Both the position numbers and the translations under genes were made by a program. Positions 1 through 8,089 of a stretch of 34,626 bases of DNA are shown here, in pieces. The stretch is from Promethearchaeota archaeon (GTDB lineage Archaea; Asgardarchaeota; Lokiarchaeia; Sigynarchaeales; SOKP01), in the NCBI GenBank assembly GCA_019058515.1, contig JAHPYY010000167.1, positions 1 through 34,626 of the forward strand, given 5' to 3'. The stretch's first letter is position 1, and each line of letters starts with the position of its first letter. The notes beneath the pieces were generated by a model, which was not told the origin of the DNA, searched no databases, and worked only from the letters and a program-made list of their open reading frames with translations.

Positions 1-560
1 GACTATACCTGTTCTTTGCAGATTCTGAAAAGGATGATAACAGCGGTTCAATGACGGTTTCAATATCAGAAGACACTTCGGGTGAGGATGGCGAAAATGG
101 TGAGGATGGCGAAAATGGTGAGGATGGCGATAATGGTGATGACGGAGATATTCAAGATTCAATCACAATAATAACACCGAAGACATCAACAATTTGGAAA
201 ACAGGGATTTCATACGATATCGTCTGGACTTCACAGGGAGACATCTCAAGCGTTATTATTGAATTATATAGAGAATCCACAAGAATATTAGAAATTGAGG
301 ATAAGGTTGAGAATACTGGTACGTATTCGTGGCAAGTAAGCCAAGATATTGCGGAAGGATCAAATTACAAAGTAAAAATAATTGACTATGATGACTCTTC
401 GAGTTATGATTATAGCGAAGAGTTCAAAATTGAAGCAAGTGAAACTAGTGGAGAGATACCTGGTTATGATATATTTATCTTTAGTTCAACCATTGTAGTA
501 TCATTATTAGTAGTTACAAGACATCTAATCAGGAAGAAATTAAGACCACAACAATTTTAA
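1..560 (+). CDS. Surface-anchored protein, C-terminal part (KNH-like Ig domain plus PGY sorting tail)
   Basis: The reading frame is open to the left edge of the window (codons begin at base 3), so the 5' end is missing. Visible in order: a linker of Gly-Glu-Asp-Gly-Glu/Asp-Asn repeats; a domain of about 90 residues resembling the Kre9/KNH N-terminal Ig-like family (pattern ITPKTSTIW, YDIVWTSQGD, then VIIELYRES, TYSWQV, NYKVKI); and a C-terminal tail with Ser-Gly-Glu-Ile-Pro-Gly-Tyr, a hydrophobic helix of about 20 residues and a basic end (RKK). PGY followed by a membrane helix and basic residues is the layout of archaeosortase-type sorting signals seen on Asgard surface proteins. Inferred role: cell-envelope protein displayed outside the membrane. 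The domain assignment is by pattern only. A first internal ATG is at base 51, but coding sequence clearly continues upstream of it. Confidence 0.7.
   Translation, partial: LYLFFADSEKDDNSGSMTVSISEDTSGEDGENGEDGENGEDGDNGDDGDIQDSITIITPKTSTIWKTGISYDIVWTSQGDISSVIIELYRESTRILEIEDKVENTGTYSWQVSQDIAEGSNYKVKIIDYDDSSSYDYSEEFKIEASETSGEIPGYDIFIFSSTIVVSLLVVTRHLIRKKLRPQQF
81..149 (+). repeat. 18-bp in-frame tandem repeat coding an acidic Gly-rich linker
   Basis: Two perfect copies of GGTGAGGATGGCGAAAAT (81-98, 99-116) are followed by a third with one change (117-134) and a degenerate partial fourth. Each unit codes Gly-Glu-Asp-Gly-Glu/Asp-Asn. The repeat forms the flexible acidic stalk ahead of the Ig-like domain and could vary in copy number by slippage. 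Confidence 0.9.
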
Positions 561-1105
561 ATTACATCTAATTTCATTATTTATCATTTTATATCCTTGC
601 TAATATTATAATTTTAAAAAGAGAATCATTCTAACAATAATACAACAAGAATTTTTTTAGTTAGCATGGGGGACATAACTCGCAACTGGATTTTGTTTTT
701 TGGTTAGTGTACTTAGTACACGTTGATTTTTGCCCTCTTCACCCTATTTAATTTTATACCTCACATTGAGATCAGCGACTTGAAGCTCCCACCTTTAATT
801 GTAGAAAAAAATTGTAATAAGCTCAACTAAGAATTTGGTGTTGTCGTCTAAATTAAATAGTATTCATACTTACAGTTTCCTAATCTCCTCTTCTTATATA
901 AATATTCTTATTTATAAAAGATTTTAAAACATAATTTTAATTTATCAATCCTATTCTGAGACCTTGTATAATTCGATTAGGGATGCTTTCTATATTATTG
1001 AGCTAATTTTAAGCGCCAAGTTTTTTAGAAAATTATAAAGGTATTCAGTTTTATTATTTAGTCAAATCTACTGGATTAAAATATCTCCTGTAAATAGTCT
1101 AAATA
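561..1105. other. Intergenic region, possible gene relic and a small inverted repeat
   Basis: About 545 bases without an intact gene. A perfect 6-bp inverted repeat with a 3-base centre (GTGTAC-TTA-GTACAC) lies at 707-721. On the minus strand, roughly 657-795, a frame reads about 50 codons with a single TAG, with protein-like composition but no recognisable family, so it may be a gene relic. The segment 900-1100 is very AT-rich and probably holds the promoter of the gene at 1106. Confidence 0.3.
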
Positions 1106-2404
1106 ATGAATTCAAAGAATTTACTAGATGAGCTTATTGAAGAATTAAACAAATATCCAAGAGAGATGTACTTACTAAATCCTTGCCCAATTAATAGAGC
1201 CCACACGGGAGTTATTAATCAAGTTATATCTAGATTTTGGGGGTATTGGGATGGGTATGTTTCAGAAAAACTAAAATATCATAGAAATAATCCCAAATTC
1301 ATCCTTCCTAAAAAAAAACTTAATGAGTTTAAAATTAATTTAGAACACCAATTTGGTACTAGGGCAAATGAATGTATAGTACAGATAGATTTACACCAAA
1401 TTGGGAAGACTTCATTTACTTTACTTATTAATAATCTTAAAATCGAACGGGGAAAAATTTCATATAGTGTGAGAACAAATCTAGAAGATTTAGCCATTAT
1501 TTTTGGTTACGGCTACGGAATGATGTGCTATATGCATCAAAATAACTATTTTATTTTATCATTAGAGAAGATAAACTTAGTGAAAAACAATTTAAAGCAA
1601 TTATTAGGTAAAAATGCTGAAAAAACATTAGAGATTTGCGATAAGTATATAGAACGCAATCCTGATAGGCTTTTATACCCAAACCAAAACTATACTATAA
1701 CCAATCCAAATCTGTTTAAGGATATTTATAATGAGGAGGTTATGTATTGGTTAGGTTGGTTATGTTCAGATGGGTAGGTGTCTCAACCAGGTAATGTTCA
1801 CTATCGAATACAATTAAAGATAAAGAGACAAGATCATATTATTGCTGAGCGGTTTGCTGATATTGTGGGTTATGAGCATGAAAGAATTTTTGATGAAACA
1901 TACTTATTGAAAGAAAATAACAAAATAAGAGGGACAAATAGCTCAAGAGTATTCTTTGGTTGTAGAATAATGTGGCGAGATTTAGAAAAATTAGGGATTT
2001 TTGATTTTAAAAATTCAGGAAAAGTTCCTAGAATAACCAAAAAACTAATTAATGAAGCTAAAATTAAAAACCCTTTTGGAGATTTAATGTCTACGGATGA
2101 GGGACGATTATCTTTGATTTTTCTTAATGGATTTTACAATGGAGATGGGAATTATAGTGGAGGAATGTCAGCAAGAATTTTAAACTCAAAAAAAGAATTT
2201 TTCGAGGAAATTAGAGAATTTTTCAATATCCCAAGTACTGTTAGACAAAATTCTAAAGGCCTTAGAGACAAAGATACCGACCAAATTATATGGAAACCAC
2301 GTTATCAATTATATTTAAGTCCTGATATTTTTAATCAAATTTTATTGTCATATAACTTGAGTTTGCAACGGAAACGACCAGATGGATACAAAAACTATTT
2401 ATAA
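1106..2404 (+). pseudogene. LAGLIDADG-type homing endonuclease, interrupted by an in-frame TAG
   Basis: A single reading frame of about 432 codons is cut by one TAG at 1775-1777, giving pieces of 223 and 208 residues. The stop falls just after the first LAGLIDADG-like motif (YWLGWLCSDG); the frame continues at once with VSQPGNVHYRIQLKI. The second motif is LIFLNGFYNGDG in the downstream piece. Each motif carries the acidic residue expected of an active-site Asp. The N-terminal 200 residues are not recognised. No host gene is split around it, so it looks free-standing. Either it is a freshly inactivated selfish gene, or TAG is read through, or it is a sequencing error. As two separate proteins it would lose the motif-1 context. 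The downstream piece has a GTG directly after the TAG. Confidence 0.7.
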
Positions 2405-2482
2405 TTTAGAAATAAAAAACTTTTTACTCTGAGTTTTTATATTAAAATTATTAAAATCAGAAAAGAGGTTAAAGTAGTTATT

Positions 2483-2779
2483 ATGACTGAAATGCAGTTA
2501 CCCATAGTGATAACAAAAACTGATTGTCATAGGTGTGCTGAATTAAAAGCTTGGCTTAAAAAAAACGATGTAAAGTACATTGAAGAAGACATTAATGACG
2601 AACATTTCGTTCACCAATTATTAGAAGATGGAAATTTCGTAGGTACCTTTTGCGACGAAGATGGATGTATTGTTAACACCCCAGTGGTTATGCATAAAGG
2701 AAAGTACTGGTTTAAAGAATTATGGGGAATTGATGGACTCCGAGAAAAGGAAGCTAAAAAGCTTTTTGGCGTAAATTAA
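2483..2779 (+). CDS. Glutaredoxin-like thiol-disulfide protein
   Basis: A 98-residue protein, the usual size for a single thioredoxin-fold glutaredoxin. The redox motif Cys-His-Arg-Cys follows the first strand (VITKTDCHRC), and a cis-Pro motif sits in NTPVVMHKGK, as in the glutaredoxin/NrdH group. Extra cysteines occur in the middle (TFCDEDGC). Inferred role: cytoplasmic dithiol reductase or redox relay; the electron donor is unknown. It is preceded by an A/T-rich leader (TTATTATG) with a GAGG at 2465-2468, about 14 bases upstream of the ATG, rather far for a ribosome binding site. It stands alone between the endonuclease relic and the cobalamin-binding gene. Confidence 0.75.
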   Translation: MTEMQLPIVITKTDCHRCAELKAWLKKNDVKYIEEDINDEHFVHQLLEDGNFVGTFCDEDGCIVNTPVVMHKGKYWFKELWGIDGLREKEAKKLFGVN

Positions 2780-2980
2780 GTCCTAACTTATTCTTTATTT
2801 TAGATTTTTACTTTTTTTCAGTTTGATGTGATAATTGATTAATTATTTTATCTATAAAACGAATTGAAAAATAAATCATTATTGAGCAAGGAATATCTAA
2901 AATTTCCAAGAATAGAGTGAAACATTTTAATAAAAATTCTTAGATCTCAGTTAAAAATAGATTGTATGTTAATACTTAAA

Positions 2981-2991
2981 TTTGTATATTA
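2981..2991 (+). promoter_or_regulatory. TATA-like box of the cobalamin-binding protein gene
   Basis: TTTGTATATTA lies about 18-28 bases before the ATG at 3009, with no clear Shine-Dalgarno sequence between. The spacing fits an archaeal promoter giving a leaderless or nearly leaderless transcript. Assigned by eye. Confidence 0.35.
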
Positions 2992-3008
2992 GATTATAGA
3001 GAATTATA

Positions 3009-4076
3009 ATGACAGATATCAATAAAGAATTGAGTAATTTTCTCGTAAAAAATTTCGTTTCACTACAAGATTTAATTATTGAAAAGTATAAAGAAGCACC
3101 TAAACAAGATACTTCATCCAGAGCTGTATTACCTGTTAAAGATCTATTTATGTATCTCGATCTTCACTTAGCCTATATCGTGTATGCTATCAGGCTAAAT
3201 AATAAGGATTTACTTAGACATTACATAAACTGGATAAAAACTATATTCTTTTCTAGAAAAATACCAGTAGCGGCACTATTAAAGGGTAATTTAACGATTA
3301 GAATGACACTATTAGAAGCTGTTCCTGAAAAGTATCGTGAGATTCTTAACGACTTTCTTGAGCTTGAGGAGAAAAATATGGATAATATTCAAATTTCAAG
3401 CAAATCTCTTATTTCTGAGGACAATCCTTATTATGTTGACGCTAAAAAATATCTATCCTTACTCTTGGAAAGAAGCAAAGAGCAAGCTTTCATTACTATT
3501 GTGAATCTTATTAAAAGAGGAGTAGATTTGAAGGATATTTATTTAAACATATTTCAACCCGCTCAAAATGAAGTGGGACGATTATGGGAATTAAACGAAA
3601 TTAGTGTAGCTCAAGAACATTTCACATCCGCTGCTACTCAATCTATAATAGCGTACTTCTTTCCAGAGATTTTCAAGGTCACGAAAAGGAGATTAACCTT
3701 AATTGCGGCTAGTGTGGGAAATGAGTTACATGAAATCGGAATAAGGATGATAGCTGACTTTTTTGAAATGAATGGTTGGAACACAATTTACTTAGGGGCA
3801 AATACGCCTTCAATTGATATAATCAACGAAATTGAAAAAGTCCAGCCAGAAGTTGTTGCACTTTCGGCGACTATGATGACCCATGTAATTCAGTTAGAGG
3901 AGCTTATATCAAACATCATAAAGACAAATTCAAGTGTAAAAATTATAGTTGGTGGATATCCTTTCAATCTTGATCCTCGCCTTAGTCAAGAGATTGACGC
4001 AGATGGTTACGCTATGAATGCTTCTGATGCCATTAAACTTGCAGAAGTATTAATTAGTAAAAACTTAAATCATTAA
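3009..4076 (+). CDS. CarH-like cobalamin-binding sensory protein without DNA-binding domain
   Basis: 355 residues. The C-terminal half is a B12-binding module: a helical cap with the sequence W193-x9-E203-H204 (within GRLWELNEISVAQEHF), the W-x9-EH signature of CarH/LitR-type adenosylcobalamin photoreceptors, followed by a Rossmann-like cobalamin domain with E239-x-H241-x-x-G244, where the His would be the lower axial cobalt ligand, and a GGYPF loop near the end. The N-terminal 130 residues are helical and not a MerR helix-turn-helix, so it cannot bind DNA like CarH; they loosely recall RsbRD-type N-terminal sensory domains. Corrinoid methyltransfer proteins (MtaC-like) are an alternative, but they normally lack the W-x9-EH cap. 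Inferred role: light or cobalamin sensor acting through a protein partner. The GTPase operon starts 280 bases downstream on the same strand. Confidence 0.75.
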   Translation: MTDINKELSNFLVKNFVSLQDLIIEKYKEAPKQDTSSRAVLPVKDLFMYLDLHLAYIVYAIRLNNKDLLRHYINWIKTIFFSRKIPVAALLKGNLTIRMTLLEAVPEKYREILNDFLELEEKNMDNIQISSKSLISEDNPYYVDAKKYLSLLLERSKEQAFITIVNLIKRGVDLKDIYLNIFQPAQNEVGRLWELNEISVAQEHFTSAATQSIIAYFFPEIFKVTKRRLTLIAASVGNELHEIGIRMIADFFEMNGWNTIYLGANTPSIDIINEIEKVQPEVVALSATMMTHVIQLEELISNIIKTNSSVKIIVGGYPFNLDPRLSQEIDADGYAMNASDAIKLAEVLISKNLNH

Positions 4077-4358
4077 TTAATCTATATCATGAGCTTTTTT
4101 CTATCTTTTTAGTATTCTTTTCATTCAGTTGCTCATGATTAGAATTTTCGTATGATCTCAAAAAGTGATGAAATTCTAATTCATTATCAGAGAATTTTTT
4201 ATAGAAATACTTTCTTCCTGTTCTTTTTTTTGTCGTTTTCTATTTGCATACATATTTATATTTCTTTTTTTTTGATTCATTTACGGTTAAGGACATTTAA
4301 AATAAATTCTTGAAATTAAATCACACAAATAATACTTTTTTCTTGAAGATAACTAATC

Positions 4359-4874
4359 ATGTCAAATAATCAAATAAAAATACTCCTATTAGGCTTAAGT
4401 AATAGTGGTAAGACTTCAATAGTTCTTACATTACAAAAAGAAACAAATCTTCTGACTTACGCTTCGTTAAAAGCCACCAAAGGGATAAAGCGAGACGAAT
4501 TTGAAGACGATGGTACAATATACCACATATGGGATTTTGGGGGTCAGGAGCAATATCGCAAGGTTTATTTGGAAAAATTTGATACCTATCTCACGGGAAC
4601 CCAAAAAGTAATTTTTGTAATTGATGTGCAAGAAAAAGAAAAATTTAAGTTAGCTTTAAATTATTATAGAGAAATAGTTAAACGACTTGAAGATATGGAC
4701 GCCCAAATTCAGCTTTCAGTATTTTTACATAAGTGCGATCCAAATTTCGAAATTGAGGATAAAGAACTATTAGATTTGTCAGAAAATTTTTCTGAAAATA
4801 TACCTAAAAAATTTAATTTCTCGATATTTAAAACGAGTATTTTCACGGTTTTTTACAAAGTTTCGTTACAATAA
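4359..4874 (+). CDS. Rag/Gtr-like small GTPase
   Basis: 171 residues. G1 P-loop G12-LSNSGKTS-20, G2 Thr near 40 (KATKG), G3 WDFGGQ (D59-Q63), and G4 as H124-K-C-D127 instead of NKxD. The HKxD form and the FKTSIF segment after it are typical of Rag/Gtr GTPases. Rag proteins carry a roadblock-type C-terminal domain; this one stops right after the G domain, and the next gene codes a separate longin domain. The frame stays open for 12 codons past the TAA (reading FKMLEKNKTVLL) and ends in a TAA that shares one base with the ATG at 4913, so a longer ancestral protein is possible. It is the first gene of a three-gene plus-strand operon. Likely a membrane- or complex-associated molecular switch; its effectors are unknown. 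Confidence 0.8.
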   Translation: MSNNQIKILLLGLSNSGKTSIVLTLQKETNLLTYASLKATKGIKRDEFEDDGTIYHIWDFGGQEQYRKVYLEKFDTYLTGTQKVIFVIDVQEKEKFKLALNYYREIVKRLEDMDAQIQLSVFLHKCDPNFEIEDKELLDLSENFSENIPKKFNFSIFKTSIFTVFYKVSLQ

Positions 4875-4912
4875 TTTAAAATGCTAGAGAAGAATAAGAC
4901 GGTTTTGCTATA

Positions 4913-5314
4913 ATGTTTGATTTACACGGCGTTTGGATGATAGAACAAGACGGGCAAGTAATATACGAACACGAGTTTTATGTTCAAGGAAGTGAACAAT
5001 ATGATACTGCCTTACTTGGAAGCCTATTATCTCACATAAAGAAAGCTGTGTTAAATTCAAATGAAAATCAGATAAAAGTAACGGAACTCGAGGACGCGAA
5101 GATAGTTACATTAAATGATACTAAATTGGGTGTTTTAATTGTAATTAAATGTAGAAGAGACGCTGATTACTATAGAATTAATGTACTCATTGATTTTTTA
5201 CAAGAATTATATGATAGATATAGCTCAAATTTTGATGAGTTTAAAAGAGAAGTAGAAGAATTATTGAGATTTGATTCTGAATCTGCAAAGAAAACACTTA
5301 TAGAAAATATTTAA
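4913..5314 (+). CDS. Longin/roadblock-like domain protein
   Basis: 133 residues forming one small alpha/beta domain. The start (FDLHGVWMIEQDGQVIYEHEF) gives a beta hairpin with a G turn; then comes a helix (LLGSLLSHIKKAVL), more strands (IKVTELEDAKIVTL, LGVLIVIKC) and a long C-terminal helix ending in acidic and basic residues. This is the order of longin-type domains found next to small GTPases in Asgard genomes. The gene lies 38 bases after the GTPase and 26 bases before the longin-GTPase-PAS gene, implying co-transcription and possibly a GTPase-binding or dimerisation role. The fold is inferred from the pattern only; a roadblock/LC7 fold cannot be excluded. Confidence 0.6.
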   Translation: MFDLHGVWMIEQDGQVIYEHEFYVQGSEQYDTALLGSLLSHIKKAVLNSNENQIKVTELEDAKIVTLNDTKLGVLIVIKCRRDADYYRINVLIDFLQELYDRYSSNFDEFKREVEELLRFDSESAKKTLIENI

Positions 5315-5340
5315 TTTCTATACTAAATTGGTGCATTTGA

Positions 5341-7470
5341 CTGAAAACTCTGATTCTTAGCCATTTTGATAATTTTTATGGACCAAAAATATTCCTATTT
5401 GCGCCAAAAACTATTGATGTTAACGAATATGAACAAATTCCTTCGTTAATGGATCTTTACGAGGAAGGCTTTTTTGTCCATATATTTAAAGGGTTTAAAA
5501 GCGCAAATCTTATTTTTAACATAGAAAATCCAAATGCGAGAGGAGGAACGCAGGTATTACTTGCCTCAATAGTAATTAAGGAAGGAGACATAAATCTTAA
5601 TTTATCGGAAGAATTATTAACCCGCTTTGCTAACGAGTTAGAGGGAATTGACAGCGGTTATAAAGCGTTTCAGTCAAATACAGAATCTGACGATATAGCA
5701 CTTCAGAAAAAATCGGAGTTTAAAAGTATTTTTTCTGCGTTTTTTAAAACATTTCCAGAGGAGAGTATTAATGTTAAATATCAAGATGTTAGCGTGTTTT
5801 TTTTCGGGCTTTCTGATGCCGGTAAATCAACTGTACTAAAGAGTATACAAAAGACGAAGGATATGCGAACGCTTCCAACTACTAATGTCGATGTTTCTAG
5901 AATATTCCTTAATAACCTATCGATATTAGCTTACGACACTCCTGGTCAGTCAAAATTCAGAGATCTTTGGACACCCTACATCAAAAATCAAAACGCATTA
6001 GTTTTTATCTTTGATGTAAGCGATACGTTGAAGTATGAGGAAGCGTATGCAATATTGCATAAGATATCTAACTATCCACAGGTAATTAATTTACCACTAC
6101 TTATTTTAGGAAATAAGATTGATTTAGTAACCCCCGATATAGAAGATTTAAAGTTAAAGCTCGGAATATATGAGCTTAAGGATAGACCAATTAACTTCTT
6201 TTTAACAAGTGCTATTAATAACGAAGGAATTGTCGAAGCCTTTAATTGGCTGACCTTAAAGCTTTCTGAAGGGTTCAGCTTATCCCAAGAATCGCAAGTG
6301 GGCATAATATTTAGTAGCTGGGACGATTCTCTTGGATTAGAAATAAAGGCTATGTTTCCTTTTGACGCATTCGAAGACCCTGATGTGATAGCAATACGAT
6401 GTTTCTCAATCTCCCAGTTCATATTTGGGGGTAAGCGTTTTGAAAAAGTATCTTTTATCCTTCCTTTTACGCATCTTAACGCTAAAGCAGCTATTTTTTT
6501 TGATTTCATTCACGATAAAAACACCCGAGGTGGCTTACTCCCGATTTCTTTAATCATTTTCTTAAGCGATAGAATTCCAAATGCGATAATAGAAAACTTT
6601 AACAATTTTATATTTGAGAATATAAGCAACTTAAAAGAGCATCTCAATGATAAAGCTTCGATAATAAGAGAGCTGGAAAACATTTATAATTCAGTAATAT
6701 TATTGATGAAATTGTTTAAACCAACCATAGATGTACTCAAAGACGCAGAATTACAATATCGTTCGCTATTCAAAGCTGCACGCGATGCGATTTTTATTAT
6801 CGACAAAACCACTGGTATTGTTATTAATATAAACGAACAAGCGAGTAAATTACTCCTTCGCCCAATAGACGAGATAATTGGAACTCATTTAAGGCAACTC
6901 AAAATTACAAGGGCTTATGGTGCAGCTAGACAACCAGTTCTTAACCCCGATCAATTATCTTTTCCTGCAATAATTACAGCAAGTGTGAAAAATTCTGATG
7001 GAAAAGAAATACCGGTTGAAATTAATACGAGTCCTGTGAAGGATGGCAAACAAAATGTGATTCTCTGCATACTAAGAAATATAACTAGACGAAAAGAAGC
7101 GGAGTACAAATTAAAAGAGTCTGAGAGTAAATATCGCAACATCTTTATGAATTCTCCCATTTCGACGATGGTAATCGACCAACATGGTCAAATTACTGAT
7201 TGTAATCCAATAATCGAACAGCAATTAGGTTACAAGACCGGAGATTTTCTTGGGAAAAATTATTCTGAGCTTGAGATTTTTGATCTTAAGGATTTAATGG
7301 TGCCAATTGCTCAAATTAAATCGGGAAAAGAAGGAAGCGTTTTACCCATATTAAAAACGCAATTAAGAAAAAAAGATGATTCGCTAGCTTGGTTCAATCT
7401 TCAATTTTCATCGTATAAGGTAGATGAAGAATTACACATTTTATTATTGTTGACGAGAGATTCACAGTAA
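5341..7470 (+). CDS. Longin - small GTPase - longin - PAS - PAS fusion protein
   Basis: From the first in-frame ATG (5449) the product is 673 residues, but the frame is open back to a TGA at 5338-5340 and the 36 extra residues complete the first longin strand (LKTLILSHFDNFYGPKIFLF). I therefore place the start at CTG 5341, seven bases after a GGTG. Numbering from ATG 5449: longin-like 1-75; G domain with P-loop G120-LSDAGKST-128, DTPGQ 163-167, NKID 222-225 and TSA in the G5 region; second longin-like domain about 285-415; PAS about 428-545; PAS about 555-670. No kinase, cyclase or HTH output is present, so the GTPase itself may be the output of PAS sensing. No PAS cofactor can be read from the sequence. 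Last gene of the GTPase operon. Confidence 0.8.
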   Translation: MKTLILSHFDNFYGPKIFLFAPKTIDVNEYEQIPSLMDLYEEGFFVHIFKGFKSANLIFNIENPNARGGTQVLLASIVIKEGDINLNLSEELLTRFANELEGIDSGYKAFQSNTESDDIALQKKSEFKSIFSAFFKTFPEESINVKYQDVSVFFFGLSDAGKSTVLKSIQKTKDMRTLPTTNVDVSRIFLNNLSILAYDTPGQSKFRDLWTPYIKNQNALVFIFDVSDTLKYEEAYAILHKISNYPQVINLPLLILGNKIDLVTPDIEDLKLKLGIYELKDRPINFFLTSAINNEGIVEAFNWLTLKLSEGFSLSQESQVGIIFSSWDDSLGLEIKAMFPFDAFEDPDVIAIRCFSISQFIFGGKRFEKVSFILPFTHLNAKAAIFFDFIHDKNTRGGLLPISLIIFLSDRIPNAIIENFNNFIFENISNLKEHLNDKASIIRELENIYNSVILLMKLFKPTIDVLKDAELQYRSLFKAARDAIFIIDKTTGIVININEQASKLLLRPIDEIIGTHLRQLKITRAYGAARQPVLNPDQLSFPAIITASVKNSDGKEIPVEINTSPVKDGKQNVILCILRNITRRKEAEYKLKESESKYRNIFMNSPISTMVIDQHGQITDCNPIIEQQLGYKTGDFLGKNYSELEIFDLKDLMVPIAQIKSGKEGSVLPILKTQLRKKDDSLAWFNLQFSSYKVDEELHILLLLTRDSQ

Positions 7471-7520
7471 AATTCACTAATTTAAAGCACGCATTTTCTA
7501 TTTTTTTGGACTATTTCTTA

Positions 7521-7541
7521 ATTGAGAATATATATATTCCA
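7521..7541. repeat. 21-bp duplicated element, copy 1 (palindromic core)
   Basis: The element holds the perfect palindrome GAATATATATATTC (7525-7538) with identical flanks to the copy at 9708-9728. It sits about 50 bases after the stop of the PAS-fusion gene. Downstream on the plus strand only an 11-codon ORF (ATG at 7577) is seen, so here the element has no clear gene to serve. It may be a regulator site, or a TATA box left over from a duplicated promoter. Confidence 0.6.
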
Positions 7542-7632
7542 GAAAGTCTTCTAAAAGCTCGCAGAACGGGAAATGATATATCTTACTACAGATTTAGAAG
7601 AAATCTAATAAATAGTTAAGCAAATAAAAAAA

Positions 7633-7887
7633 CTAAAAAATGGTTTTAAGAAATTCGAGGGAAGGGCAAGTGGACTTGGTTTCTTCGCCATATAGCTTGC
7701 ACGATTTGTGTATCTGTTTAAGCTCTTCTCTCATAGATTCTAATTCCTCTCCAGAAAATTCCCAAAAGTCTTCGATCAACACATAAAACGAATAAAAATT
7801 GATGTTGGTGTGACAGATCCTTATAAACTCTCGAAGCTTCTCAATAGTCTCTCACTGAAACTTGAGTTTATCGCTTTTTCCATCCAT
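7633..7887 (-). pseudogene. Small unrecognised gene with an in-frame TGA at codon 12
   Basis: On the minus strand a frame starts with ATG (7885-7887), reads MDGKSDKLKFQ, meets TGA at 7852-7854, and continues ETIEKLREFIRICHTNINFY to a TAG at 7633-7635, 84 codons in all. The part after the TGA is rich in helix-forming and charged residues and contains three cysteines (RICH, HKSCKL, STCPS), so it looks like real protein. There is no good start just after the TGA; later GTG or ATG codons would remove the first helix. Most likely a small inactivated gene. Readthrough is possible but unsupported. No family is recognised. It lies in an otherwise empty 620-base stretch, opposite in strand to its neighbours. 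Confidence 0.4.
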
Positions 7888-8089
7888 CTCTACTTTCACT
7901 ATAATTAATGATTCTGATTATCAAGAAAAAATTATAAATAGAGGAGATTTAAATAAAGGAGATTTAGATTATTATATTATTACTATCAAAATTCAATTTT
8001 TTGATATTATCAACTTCCGACAATAGGTAATTAAAATTAATTCTGATAAAATCTTTTACTTTTCATTAAATCTTGTATATACAGTAGTT

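Noticed and set aside
1778..2404. A separate second gene starting at GTG 1778
   Set aside because: It is the direct in-frame continuation of the upstream piece after the TAG and starts in the middle of the endonuclease domain.
3009..4076. Methanol or methylamine corrinoid protein (MtaC-like)
   Set aside because: The W-x9-EH cap and the lack of adjacent methyltransferase genes favour a CarH-like sensor, though the folds are related.
1106..7887. A changed genetic code with stops read as sense
   Set aside because: The three interrupted genes carry three different stops (TAG, TGA, TAA), and other genes in the window end normally with each, so independent decay or sequence error is simpler.
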